A stretch of 64,000 nucleotides of DNA from Lycorma delicatula (lineage: Eukaryota > Arthropoda > Insecta > Hemiptera > Fulgoridae). Of the stretch, positions 12,851 through 24,296 are shown one piece after another. Made by a program: the position numbers and the translations under genes. The notes below the pieces were generated by a model. The model ran no database searches. It saw only the letters and a list, made by a program, of their open reading frames with translations, and was not told the origin of the DNA. Location of the stretch: positions 120,178,937-120,242,936 of the forward strand of contig NC_134462.1 in assembly GCF_047948215.1 (NCBI RefSeq), in the 5' to 3' direction. Position 1 is the first letter of the stretch; each line of letters opens with the position of its first letter.

Positions 12851-13620
12851 ACAATAAATTCATGTGTTTACAGGAAGTTTTAATGATTCAAGCGAATTCA
12901 CATATGAGGAAATTTCATTAATAAATTTGGACAAAGTATCTATGGATTCTCTTTTTATAGAATCTGACCTTAAATACACTCAGCATTATGAAATGCAAAA
13001 AAAAAATCATGTGATTTTTGGTGAGCATTTAAGTCCATATACAAGGATTTGAACCTATGTGATAAAAAAAGACAGATCACACAAACTGTTTGAAGAATGT
13101 ATCAAAAAAAGGTCATGTATAGTAACGTGAAATAATCCAAACAAAGGTGTTATTTATGAGTAATAAAAAATAACAATTTCTTAAACATGGTTACCGCTGA
13201 TATGTTAATAAATTATTAAAAAAGTGAAAATCCACCTTACCAGCAAAATTAAATGTGTTTTCCCTAGATCTTCCAGCCCTTAGACCATTGTCAGGAGAAT
13301 AAAATAGTATTATAAAATAAAATGACTGTTTGCTATTTATCAGTATATTCAGTATGCATTGAGTGGAACATATATTTATGCATTGAAATGGAACATAATA
13401 GAATATATGGAAATGGAACATTTCCATCTATTCAGCATTCTGGAATTAACTAGAATTCCTTCATACTGTTTAATCTTAGACTGACTTAACAAATTCCAGC
13501 TAACTAGTACTGTTTTAGATGTAAATAAAACAATAAAAAACCATAAGGACACCAGAGACCATTAAGTGATTGAGCTCCCTTGAGAGACAGTCCTTGTTAT
13601 TTCTGGCATTAAGCCCATTG
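12851..13620. other. Intergenic sequence, nothing recognised
   Basis: Short open frames at 12864..13052 (+) and 13191..13427 (-) show no family features. No exon signals were found. Confidence 0.4.
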
Positions 13621-14875
13621 TATACTTAAGCCCATTGAGACTGAGTACCAGTAACATTATGATGCTAAGAAGGGAGGCCAACTTACCTCTGGCAGCATAA
13701 AAGAAATAGACAACCAAGGTTTCCATTTATGGTAGATCAGGTGGACTGAATCACCTGATGGCCATTAAATGCATGGAATTTTTCCTGATGTGAGAAGTAT
13801 GCAGGTAGTTAGGTGAATTTCCCCCAATCAGCATATTATACAGTTTCTTTCTGGATATGATACTTTTCGAGATAGGTTGTCCAGATTTGGTGTGATTAAT
13901 TCAGGTTTGTGTCCAGAATGTAGGGCCGTTGATGATGTGCTCCAGGTTTTTAACTGTCTGCTCCAGCTATGAAGTTGAATGTAGCAAAGTAGCTAGAGAG
14001 CTTCATCGGATCAATTGTGGTTTTGATCTCCAAGTTAATTGCAAAACCGAAAGGGAATGGAAAGTAGTTGCTGACTTCCTTAGATTCTTAGCCCTGCAGA
14101 GGATGGCTGAGGGAGTCTGATGCTGTTATTGATGTATAAATAGAATAGCAACTCAGGTGGCTAGGAGCCTGCCTGGGTACTTACTTTGCCAAGATAGGTT
14201 GTCTGGCATCAAGCCCCAATTAGCTAAGATATTTACTGTTAAGATGAGATGGATGTGATGGAACTTTGGTGTGGGAGGTTATAGGCATTGACTTCGCTCC
14301 GAAAAGCAGTCTAGTGCAGAGAGAGGTAGAGTATGTTTTCATTAGAGGCTTATTAAATTTGTTGATTTCTTGATTTTTAAGTAAATCAAGAGGGCTTTGA
14401 GTAAATTGAATTTTAGGATAAAATTGTCGTTATTGCAATCAACACTAGTTTTGTTGGTATGGGGATAGTAATTTTCGTGTTTAAAGACTAATCAAGCAAT
14501 GATCTGAGTGCATAGTCAAACTGAAGTTAGATATAGGAAGAATTTTTGTGTGCAACCTTCGATGTTAGAGGAAGGCACAGGAATCGTGCATCTGTGAATC
14601 AGTTAATTTGATAGTTGAGGGTTGTAAGTTATGGTAGGTGGTCGTGGTTTGGAAGAGGCCATACAAAGGCAGTAGCAGGTTGTGTAAATACCCTAATGAA
14701 AATGTCTGCCAAAATATTTGTGTTGGTGGCATTCTTACAGAGGCCAAACTAATGATTGTGTTGTGTTGTCAACTTTAGAGGTTCTAAACAATGACCTCCA
14801 GTAAACCCATCAGGGCTAGGAACAGAGCCCTGGTGTAGCGACTAGAGACACATCTCAAAATGTGTGTCTTCCCCT
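13620..14875 (+). mobile_element. R1-type LINE 3' end, copy 1
   Basis: The legible part is the C-terminal end of an R1-clade reverse transcriptase: QFLSGYDTFRDRLSRFGV (about 13838..13893), then a zinc-knuckle-like CPEC with CSSYEVE, then a frame at 13929..14120 ending VVADFLRFLALQRMAEGV. A long 3' UTR follows, ending near AACCCATCAGGGCTAGGAACAG. The same C-terminus and 3' UTR landmarks (AATGTCTGCCAA, TGGTGGCAT, GACCTCC, AACCC...CAGGGCT) recur at 42000..43080. The region upstream of about 13780 is too degraded to define the 5' limit. Confidence 0.7.
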
Positions 14876-14879
14876 ACAG

Positions 14880-16450
14880 AGAGGGGATCAGGATGAGCAA
14901 GTTTTTTGAAATCCAAGGTGTTCAGCAAGGCATCATGCAAATTCATTGAACTTCAAACAGAAAACTACATGCAAAACTTTACACTACTTTCTGGGTTTAC
15001 TAGGTTATCATCCATAAAAATACAGATAGTACTAAAGCTTCCACCAAATGATTTACCTTAATGACATATTTTTCATTGTGTTTCAAATTTTGTATGAAAA
15101 TCCTGAAATTTTGAATAATATTATTATATCAGATGACATTTTCATTTAGTCCATGACTGTAATCATTGTTATCATTTCCGAAGTTACAATCAATGATCAG
15201 TGCATAAGGATATGGATAAAATTACCCTACATAACAAAAAAAAATATTATGAAGTACATTGTTTTAATGTTTATTGTTACTGGTCTGTTCTTTGGATATA
15301 ACATCTCAACATTACATTGTAATTCTTAACAACTTGTTACTTAATGAAACTTAGCATTTTAAATGGAGCAAATTTTGATGATGTTTTAGAAAGGATTTCT
15401 TTTCAGTTTATTAAATTTCATGCAATGAAATAACATGACATGGTTATTAAGGTAGACTTACCTGTAATCCTTCTGAGTGAGCAATTTCTTCTATGAGCAA
15501 TTTTAAAGTCTTTGATGCTTTTTAACAAAACTTGTCCATTACAGGAACTAAAGAACAATGACAGTATTAAACAAAAAATCATAGCTTCTATTGTCACGAA
15601 TGTGCAACAGAAAGTTGTGGAAGTGTTTGTGAATGGGTTACTGAATATATAAAATACAGGTAATGATCATTTAACAAATGTAATTTTTTGAACTTCAGTT
15701 TCTGATTGAGTGCTTATTAAATGTTAACCATTAATCATTTTAATGTTATTTATTTTAACTCTTGTACAGAACCTTATATCAAAATACATTGCTATATCTA
15801 ACTGTCTTTTATTATATCACTTGCAAGATAGGTACAGATTGACTTCAGAACCTAGATGTGATTTCCACAAATATTCTACTTTAATACATGATTTGCAAAA
15901 CATTTATTAATGTATATTTAAATATTTATAAGTAAAGATTAATAATTCTGACTTTTTAATTAAAAAATAAATAAACAATTCATGTTAAATATTCTCCCAT
16001 TACAGTTGATTTTGTCAGATGGTGTGAATATATGTCATTATCTAGAACCTAGTTTTCTAGTCATGTGAAAGACTCAGTTATTTTCACTGGAGTCTAATCC
16101 TGTTGCAACTAATTTAAATATTAAAGTACTTGAATAACACAAAATACTATTGTACATCTATTCAACAGTTTAAAAATTGTTTGTTTTCTTATTGCTTCCT
16201 CAAAAGCAGTCACCCTAGACACTAAACAGAATAAAAATATATGGAAGGCATTAAATATTTTGAATTAGATGCATTAAAAAACATTAGTACTTGTAACATA
16301 AATAAAGTTGACAAATTTTCCATTTTCATGGTGATATTTATTTTATTATGTTATTTACCTCTTGTTTCCAAGATCCAGAAATTAAAATATGCCATTAACA
16401 CATTCTCTTTAGAAAGATCACTTAGATATATAATCATTCGTTGCTGCCAT
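14880..16450. other. Intergenic sequence, nothing firmly recognised
   Basis: An exon-like patch at 15546..15660 has CAG and GTAATG borders, but all three frames contain stops. A 71-residue frame at 16241..16456 has no family similarity and overlaps degraded transposon sequence. Confidence 0.35.
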
Positions 16451-16640
16451 TTTTAACCAATTATGCAGGATACAACATGCCTTAAAAGACTGCTACAGAA
16501 ACAATGTAAGGAATAGGTTGGTTGAACATATGAAATCAGCTTGTTAAAATGCCAAAAGCATTTTCAATTATTTTTTTTAACTCTGCAGAAAAAATTTTTT
16601 TATGATTTTTGGAGAAACAATTACAGTTAGATATCAATTT
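16450..16640 (-). pseudogene. PIF/Harbinger-like transposase remnant
   Basis: On the minus strand the short broken translation reads IENAFGILTS followed by a segment resembling the R(x)FxxPI...V helix of PIF/Harbinger nucleases, and the characteristic terminal tyrosine/asparagine end is degraded. IEN.FGIL is the conserved third catalytic acidic block in that superfamily. Only about 60 codons are legible, and stops interrupt them, so this is a fossil with uncertain limits. Confidence 0.45.
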
Positions 16641-17099
16641 TATAATAGCCCTACTATTAATAAATAACAATACTTAAATCATTTTTAATTTGGAAACTAT
16701 TCATTTAATAAAAATATGATAATGTGATCAGTAATTATACTGTTATGTTAATGCACAAAACAAACTAAACTAAAGTTTAATGTGTATTTGAGATGATAGT
16801 AATTAAGTCAGTCAACATTGATAGAGTGATAAGTTTTCATTTTTGTTTTGTAAATGCATGTGTGATATATGAGTGTATGAATGTGAGTGTAAGAGATGTT
16901 GTCTGTACTTAACTGATAGCGGGACTGATGTATTTATTGGTGTCTGCGAAAAATGGCATATGTGATGTTATTTATTATGCTGAGTCATTTTTACAGGCCA
17001 GGAATATGTATTTTTAAATTCTGCTATGATAATGGGGACTAGTTACAGTACACTATTGTGCGAGAGTGTTAATGATGTAAACAATAGATTCCATAAGCC

Positions 17100-19416
17100 T
17101 GCAATGGTCACGTTTTTTAGTTTTTGATAATTGATTCTTATGTAATTTTTAGCACTGAATCTGAAAATAACCTTCATTTTTTCCATCACGTCAGGATTTA
17201 TTACAAATTTCAAAATTTGTAAAAAGTTGAAAAGTTGCAAAAATGTGATACAATAAAACAAATAGAAACTTTTTTTTTAATAATAAATTGATATAATATA
17301 TTCACTTTTTCGCCTTATTCTAGACCTAAACAGTTGACTGTTCTGAAGAGGAGGGCAGGGAGGTCATTGAGCCCTTAATTTCTAATGCAAAAAATTGCAA
17401 CAAAATAAGCCTAATTTCTATTATAGTGTATTTTTAAATTAATTATATAAAATTTAATTAATACCGATATTTAATTATTTAATTTATTATTTTTAATGAT
17501 TTAATATAATTAATTATTTTAAATTAATTATTGATTATTTATTTTGTAATTAACTTTTATGAGGTACATCATGCCTTTGGAAACCCCCTCTTCACCAACC
17601 CTTAATGACGAAGTATGTAAAGTACTTACAGTTTTATTCCATGTATCAAAATTTCTTTGGACGGCTTATAATCGCCTTATACTTCACGTATTTTTCTTCT
17701 ATGTTCTCTGTGGATTTCATCTCAGTGTAATATCCAGCAGTAGTCTGCCATCATTGTAGTAGTCCATTTTCCTTGATACCTCCCTTCCATTTCTTTCATA
17801 TTGTGATGAAATCTCTCACCCGTCTCTTCTCCAACAGCAACCAGATTTTCAGTAAAATAGTTCGCATGTGAATTTAGGAAGTGAACTTCAAGCTCATGGA
17901 ACAGTCTAAATTTTTGTACTAATGCAGCATGTTCTCAACGATTGATTTGAAGTTTGAATCCTTCTTATTGCTCAGAAACATGGTTTTCTATGTCTTTAAA
18001 GGCTCCCTAGGCTTCTTTTCCCGCAACTTCCATTTGTTTTCAAAATTACCATCTTTGAGAAGTTTTCTAATGTCAGGATCAGTAAAGACACCCTCTTTTA
18101 ATTTGGTGGTTCATAAGACTGGAAATTTGCCACAGATGTATTTAAAACATTTACCTTCTTTTGGTAAGGTTTTGAAAAACTACTTCATAAAGCCAAACTT
18201 GATATGCAAAGAGTGTTGAAGGAAAACTTTATTCAGATCTATGAGAGCTTTTCAGAGCACATTTTTGGTTGTAATGAAGCTCTTTTTGACCAATCTTTTC
18301 TTATCCAATGATTTTCTCTGTCTCTGCTACCCCATTCAAACAAAAAATGAGGAAACTTTGTGTATCCTCCTTATTGTCCTAGGAGAATTGATATTATTTT
18401 GAGATCGCCACATGTAATCCACTTATGATTGTCATATTTAATTTTATCGAGAACAAATTCCAAATTATCATAATCCTCTTTTAAATGGGCAGAATGCCCA
18501 ATGGGTATTGACAGATACATTTTCTTATTGTGAAGAAGGACAACTTTAAGCTTTCTTTTGGACAATTCTATGAACAGTCTCAATCAGTATTTTTATATGG
18601 CATATTAAAGCGAGTCAAAAGTCCACGTCCATCAGTGTAGAAGACTAATTCTCCTTTCAAAAAATGTGGAAGAAAATACTTTTCTCTGTAGCTGAACTGG
18701 GAAAATGAGGTTCTAGCTGCTAGCAGGTTCTTCTCTTTAGTCTTGATCTAAGTTGGTCTAAGTTTTGTCTCGATCTCCTATTTTCACTCCGAAATACATG
18801 AAGTACACTTGTCGAACGAAACTTGTTATATTTCTTTTTTGCCTTTCCACCATTAACTCACCACAAATGTAACAAAAATAATCTGCAGATTTTTGCAGCC
18901 TCTAGAAAAGGGAAGGTCTGTTTTATAGCCTCAAAATATATTTTTCACTGACAAAAATATGATTGATTGTTGTGGGTGGAAAAAACTCAATTTACACTTA
19001 CTGGTTGAAACAGCACTGATTGTAGTTGCATGGTGCATGAGTAGTGCAGATAGCTGCCAATAAACTTATTACATCTTCTTAAGTCTTGTCACAACCTGTG
19101 TCGACCCTCCCACCGTCTTGTCATCTTCTGCAACCCTCCACCCTGCTCGCTTCCTCAGACCACTTACTGTTTAGCTATAAGAATGCATTATATAAGCTAA
19201 AAAATTGAATATATTTCATTAATTTATTACACAAAAAAAAACAGTTTTATGTCTATTTTATAGTATCACATTTTTGCAATTTTTCAACTTTTTACAAATT
19301 TTGAAACTTGCGATTTGCAAAACCTTCTGACATGATGAAAAAAAATGAATGTATTTTTCAGATTCAGCATTAAAAAATACATAGGATCAATTATCAACAA
19401 TTAAAAAACATTCCAC
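17100..19416 (-). mobile_element. 2.3-kb DNA element with ~160-bp inverted termini and a decayed large ORF
   Basis: The segment 17100..17262 is an imperfect inverted copy of 19262..19416 (shared blocks TTGATAATTGAT, CTGAATCTGAAAA, TTTCAAAATTTGTAAAAAGTTGAAAA, GCAAAAATGTGATAC). Between them the minus strand holds a degraded coding region from about 18790 to 17570. Its best piece (18371..18583) contains VLLHNKKMYLSIPIGHSAHL and WITCGDLKI, followed in other frames by GYTKFPHFLFEWGSRDR, FKKYL-type lysine-rich blocks and, near 17750..17860, ERFHQ..., RYQGKW and MMADYCW-like pieces. I recall similar unnamed proteins repeated in arthropod genomes but cannot name the superfamily. The inverted termini make a cut-and-paste transposon the simplest reading. 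Confidence 0.6.
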
Positions 19417-19439
19417 AATCCAAATTTTTCACTCTTAAT

Positions 19440-19858
19440 GAGCTGAAATAATCTAATAATGATCATTCACCAAAATATTAACAGTTTAAATAAGAATTTT
19501 GGTATTTTATTGTCATTGATAGCTGTTGGAAGATTAAAAAAAGTATTATCCTTCTATATGAGATACACTGAAGTCAGTTGATGAAGCTTCTTTACATAGG
19601 TGGATGTATATCTTTTTGTATACGTACTGATTTTTCTTATGCTACTGGGGTTAATGTATTTGTATCTGTTGTGGAGAGTCTTACTTGTGTAATAGTAGAT
19701 TGTGAGTTACTGGATGCAAATGTTTTTATGTTGGTGATTTAGTTTACTTTTTACTTTCTCTGTTTTTATGGATGGAATAAGCAAAATAAGACTTTGATTT
19801 TGAAAGGTCTTGAAGACCTTTCTTGAAGATTTTAACGATTCCAACATGTGATACTTTT
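19440..19858. other. AT-rich spacer, nothing recognised
   Basis: No gene seen. It includes a perfect short palindrome GAAAGGTCTT-G-AAGACCTTTC at 19803..19823. Confidence 0.35.
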
Positions 19859-20420
19859 TTTAATAGGAGATATTAACATAAATATTAATGAAAGTATTGA
19901 TAATAATGGCGAATATCTAGAAATACTTAGTATGAATGGAATACAGCTCCTTAGTTAATATTGATACCAAAATTACTGAAAATGATAAGCCATCCTGTAT
20001 TGATCACATTTTTTATAAATCAATTTTAAATAAATACAATATTTCTAGTGCTTTCATTCTGACCCATTTTAATGATCACATGGCTTTTTGCATAGCTATT
20101 TCTAAGGTCAGAAGTCAAAATAATTTGGTAAATGATTTTAAAAAGGGCCATTTTTTGCCTCCAAGACAACCGTTAGATATTTCTTCAGAGGATGAGTTGA
20201 AAAGACAATTTTTTAGTGTGTGTGAAAATGCCATGCCTGACTGGGATTTGAATCCGGGACCTCCAAATGAAAGGAAAGGCCAAGATGCTACCACTCATGC
20301 CATGGAGGATGGCTTTAAGAGATCCTGGTTTATGATAAATTAAAGTCATATTTATATGAACATGACTGGAGTGAAATTCTTGATTATGATATATTGATTT
20401 TCAGTTTAATAATTTTATTA
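19858..20420 (+). mobile_element. LINE endonuclease fragment (CR1/L2/Jockey-type), interrupted by a SINE
   Basis: A frame-shifted translation begins IGDININI...NNGEYLEILSMNG (about 19868..19940) and continues in the 19936..20343 frame as SCIDHIFYKS (20001..20030) and ILTHFNDHMAFCI. This matches the C-terminal part of APE-type LINE endonucleases (GDFNIN, then SCIDHI, then the SDH-like motif). The catalytic SDH histidine context is present as FNDHMAF. A SINE on the opposite strand (20205..20330) splits it, after which LINE-like translation (LKSYLYEHDWSEILD) resumes. It is non-functional. Confidence 0.68.
20205..20330 (-). repeat. tRNA-derived SINE inserted in the LINE fragment
   Basis: Read on the minus strand: GGCATGAGTGGTAGCATC (A-box region), then GGTCCCGGATTCAAATCCCA (B-box region), then GGCATGGCATTTTCACACAC. 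It belongs to the same family as 160..300. Its open translation (DWDLNPGPPNERKG...) is an artefact of reading the antisense of the tRNA-like head. Confidence 0.65.
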
Positions 20421-20429
20421 GCTATTTTA

Positions 20430-21115
20430 TTACGGTATATTAATCAATCAAAATTTAAAAATGTTTATTTATTTTTAAGCCATGGATAACAGTTGGGCAT
20501 GGATAATTATTATTATTTCTCAAAGAGACAGATTGTATAAGAAATGGCATATAAATCCTCATAGCCAAAAAATTAAGACTGAATACATCAAATTTAAGAA
20601 AAATATAGATGTGTGGATCATCTTTTGCAGATGGTAATGCTCTAGTATGAGTATATTCGTCTAAGAATCTTGATAGGTTGCAGAATCTGGAGTGCTTCAA
20701 AAACCAAATATCTAATTTTTTTTTTCATCTGTTATCAGCTTATTAGCTTCATTAATATACCATAATGTTGATTGTGCTCATACTCAATTATAATGCGACT
20801 GTTCAGTAATATCTTGGGTGAATTTTATTAAACACTTAGGGTTGATGGTACATGAAAAATAATCAAGAAATTTGCATATACCGAGTTTGAAGAGATATTT
20901 GTTTACATGCATTAAAAAATGTTATCACAAGTTTTTTCTCGTAGACATTTTATCAAATCTACTTTTACTCTAGTTTATTCAAAATTAAATTATGAATTGC
21001 ATTTTTGATGATCAACCTGTATCAGTTACCTTCATTCAATTAAATTTTTTCAAAAAGCTATTGTACTGGTTATGTGTGGTGTGACTAGAAGAATTCATTC
21101 TTTCCCTTTTTTCCA
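20430..21115. other. AT-rich spacer, nothing recognised
   Basis: The 81-residue minus frame at 20455..20700 has no motif. No other features were seen. Confidence 0.35.
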
Positions 21116-22075
21116 GAAAATTCTGTATCTGGACATATAGAGAACCAGGTTGAGGAGGCTGCCAACAAGGCTGCTGGTAGAGCAAATGAGTGGCTAAGAA
21201 GAAAAGGTCTACGACCTAGCTCCAAACAAAACGACTATGGTGGACATAGTTGGTAGACGAAGACTCAGGCGGATGTCAATCAAGGTCAACAGCCACACTG
21301 TGGAGTATCCACGAAGAGAGAGAACTCCACGAAGTATCTGGGGGTATGGCTGGATCGGTTAGGTCAATTCACCACTCACTTACAGAAAGTAGCAGACAGA
21401 TTGGGCAGGTGTTAACTGACCTAGGCAGAATACTGCACAACAAGGAGGGGCCAAGGGCTAGCAAGAGAAGGCTGCTGCTCTTGGTTGCCACATCCATACT
21501 CATGTATGCAGTACTGGTGGGATACAGGGCTCTGGAATGCAAGAGAAATGTAGGCAAACTCACATTCCCTACAATGCAGGGCAAACATCAAGGTGACCTC
21601 AGCTTACAGAACGTCAGCTGCAGCTGCTGGAGTCATTGCCAGAATCCCCCCTCAATTCATCTACGAGTTCTTGAACTCAAGAGGAAGAGCAAAGAGGTCA
21701 TGAAACCAGAGGCAAGACACCAGAAGACACTGCTCTTAACTGTGTGGCAAAATGAGAGGAACGAGTCGGAAAAGGAGACAAGGAGGTTAATTCCAAACAC
21801 AGAGCCATGGATCTGAAGGGGGTTTGGGGAGACTATTATCTCACACAGCTCCTGTCCAGATATGGGAAGTTTGGCTCCTACCTGTTCAAGTTCCGCAGAA
21901 GGCGGTGAGGAGGACCTCCAGAGCATGTGTTCTTCAACTCTAAAAGATGGGAGGCGACCAGGAGACTTTTTGGATTAGCCTGGCTGACGCCAGAAAACAT
22001 AGTAGGACACATGCTCTGGCTCTGGACACATGTTTGTGGCAAAACAGATACAAGTAACTCTTCATTATGTGGAAT
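21116..22075 (+). mobile_element. R1-type LINE reverse-transcriptase C-terminal fragment
   Basis: A frame-shifted translation carries typical R1-clade features after the RT core: TKYLGVWLDRLGQFTTHLQK (about 21330..21390), DRLGQVLTDLGRILHNKEGP, KRRLLLLVATSILMYAVLV (21250..21816 frame), then IARIPPQFIYEFLNSRGRAK in another frame near 21640, and near 21915..22050 a cysteine/histidine-poor remnant of the terminal knuckle (HVFFNSKRWEATRRLFGL). At least three frameshifts are visible. It is a 5'-truncated fossil. It is more GC-rich than its flanks. Confidence 0.78.
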
Positions 22076-22079
22076 AAGT

Positions 22080-23180
22080 TAAAGGAAGACTACAATATGA
22101 AACAGATTTCTTGAATTTACTCATACTTGTACACCTTTGATTTTTGTTTACAAAAGTGTACTCTCTGTCTAGTGGTCCTTAGGCTCTTTCCATATCATAG
22201 GAACAGTAAAAGGCATATGTCATAACTACCTGCTTAACCAGCAGTTTACACAAAATGCTAAAGTTAAACAAGAATTACAGCAAAAATGAGATGGCCAATA
22301 CTTGTCATGAACTTCTTTTTTAGACAAAAAATAGAGTTCATTTTAGTTTTTAACCGAAAAAGTAATTATTTCTTTTTTGAGATCCACACACTTAGCTAAA
22401 GTTGTTAGGATAATTTATACAACTATGAGATATTTTTATATGAATTATTAATGATAAAGCAAAAAATCTCTATAAAGCAAAAAATAACAATACTCGCATA
22501 TGTCTGAATAAAAAAAGTTAGAATAAAACAAAAGATCAAATTCATGATAAAATTCACACGAAAGCCAGAATGAAACTGATTCTCCAGTGTAAGTTACCAC
22601 ACTAAGAACAGTGACTGAAATGACTATATTATTTCTGATACCATTAATAAAGACTATTAATTAAATCATAATACTGTGATAAATTTATTTCTCTTGGAAG
22701 AATGAAACAAAGTAAACATTTAATATCAATATAATTTTATGATGTAATATCATGTTATTTATATTGATCACTCCTTCAAATTATTCCATCTTGAGCCATT
22801 TAAAATATTTTCAGAAATTCACATTTCATTATTAAAATAGACATTTTCTCACAACAAATTTACAAGTATTTAGTTTTAATAGAGAAAATAAATAGTTTTA
22901 AAAAATTTTCATTTTTTAGTGAAGATTAAAAAAAAGAAATGAAGCCCTTAAGACATATTTTAGGATCATATTTGTATTTAGCATCAAAAAATATAAAAAA
23001 ATAAGCCAAGATTATTGTATAATTATAAAATTATATGTAACAAATCAGTTTAGTGAAGAGGGCAATGTGAACACATTTCACTCACTTTTCCTAATAAGCC
23101 TGACACTAGATACTTGTTATTAAAAATTGTTGCAGAGTTTCAGCAAACAACTTGTGTTTCATGTCAGATAACCTACAACT
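22080..23180. other. AT-rich intergenic sequence, nothing recognised
   Basis: No exon, repeat family or RNA gene was recognised. Confidence 0.4.
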
Positions 23181-23190
23181 ATTTGGTTGT

Positions 23191-23592
23191 GGCGTTTAAA
23201 ACCTTAATTCAGAATTTATATTTTATATATATATTTCTAAACACTGTACACAAAAATTTGATTTATTTTACAGAAAATTATAAAATCCTGCATAAAGATT
23301 TTAAAAAAATAAATAAAAATCAGCACATTAGAACCATAGAACTGAATTTCAACCCCACAACCATAGAATATACCTTCTCTGCAATCTACAATTGATTCAC
23401 CTAAAATCTTAATTCAAAATCTATAATATATTATATATATTTCTAAACACCATACACAGAAATTTGATTTATTTCACAGAAAATTAAGAAAATCCTACAT
23501 GAATACGTAAAAGAAAAATCAGCACATTAGACCCACAATACTGAACTTCAGCCATTGAAATTTAGAATATATTTCTCTGCAATGTAACAATA
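23191..23592. repeat. Tandem duplication of a ~200-bp unit
   Basis: Unit 1 (about 23191..23393) and unit 2 (about 23396..23592) share ordered blocks: CTTAATTCA, ATTTCTAAACAC, ATACACA/GTACACA, TTTGATTTATTT, ACAGAAAATTA, AATCAGCACATTAGA and CTCTGCAAT. Spacing between matching blocks is 198-205 bases. The 93-residue open frame at 23114..23395 lies in unit 1 and is not kept in unit 2, which argues against coding. Confidence 0.7.
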
Positions 23593-24296
23593 TTTTAAAG
23601 AACACCAACAATATAAATCCCATGTGGTATAATTCTGTAATAATATGACAAAATCACAGTTTTTAAAATTAACCATCTTTTTTGATAGAATATTGCTGTA
23701 AATAAAATAGTCTTAAGAAGTGGTAATAAAATTTATTGTATGAATTCTGTTTAAAAAGTATAACTTAAATCCTAAAACACAATTAAAAGAATAAATTACA
23801 ATCTCTGATTATTTAGTTATGATTATTTCTATACTTAACCATTTACCTATGGATAAAATAAAATAATCATCTCATACATATACGATACCCTTTAATACCA
23901 TACATAAGTTAAATAACTACTGTTTTGTTTCATTTATTTTTCAAAGTTTTTATATTTTGATTGTTCCAAAATCTGTTATCTATGTAATTTTAACTTTATT
24001 TGCAATAAATTATATTTGATTTAAACAATAAATTTTTTTTATTGCAGTTTTTTAATACTGAGAATAAAATAAATATAAAAACTAAATAAAAACTGCTGCT
24101 TAAGTGTCAGAGATTAATTATTACAAAATAATTGTTTTTTTTTTTTTTTTTTTTTTTATAAAAAGGAACTCATAAATACAAATATATGTATGTACTAAAC
24201 ATAAGTGTATTTAGTTATTTCACAATTCTGATTAAGAGAGATATTTGTTTTTGTAATTTAGAAATATCTCAATTCTTTCATGAAATAATTTACAAA

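Noticed and set aside
15540..15662. Exon-like patch with TTACAG and AG|GTAATG borders
   Set aside because: All three frames contain a stop within the interval, and nothing nearby continues it.
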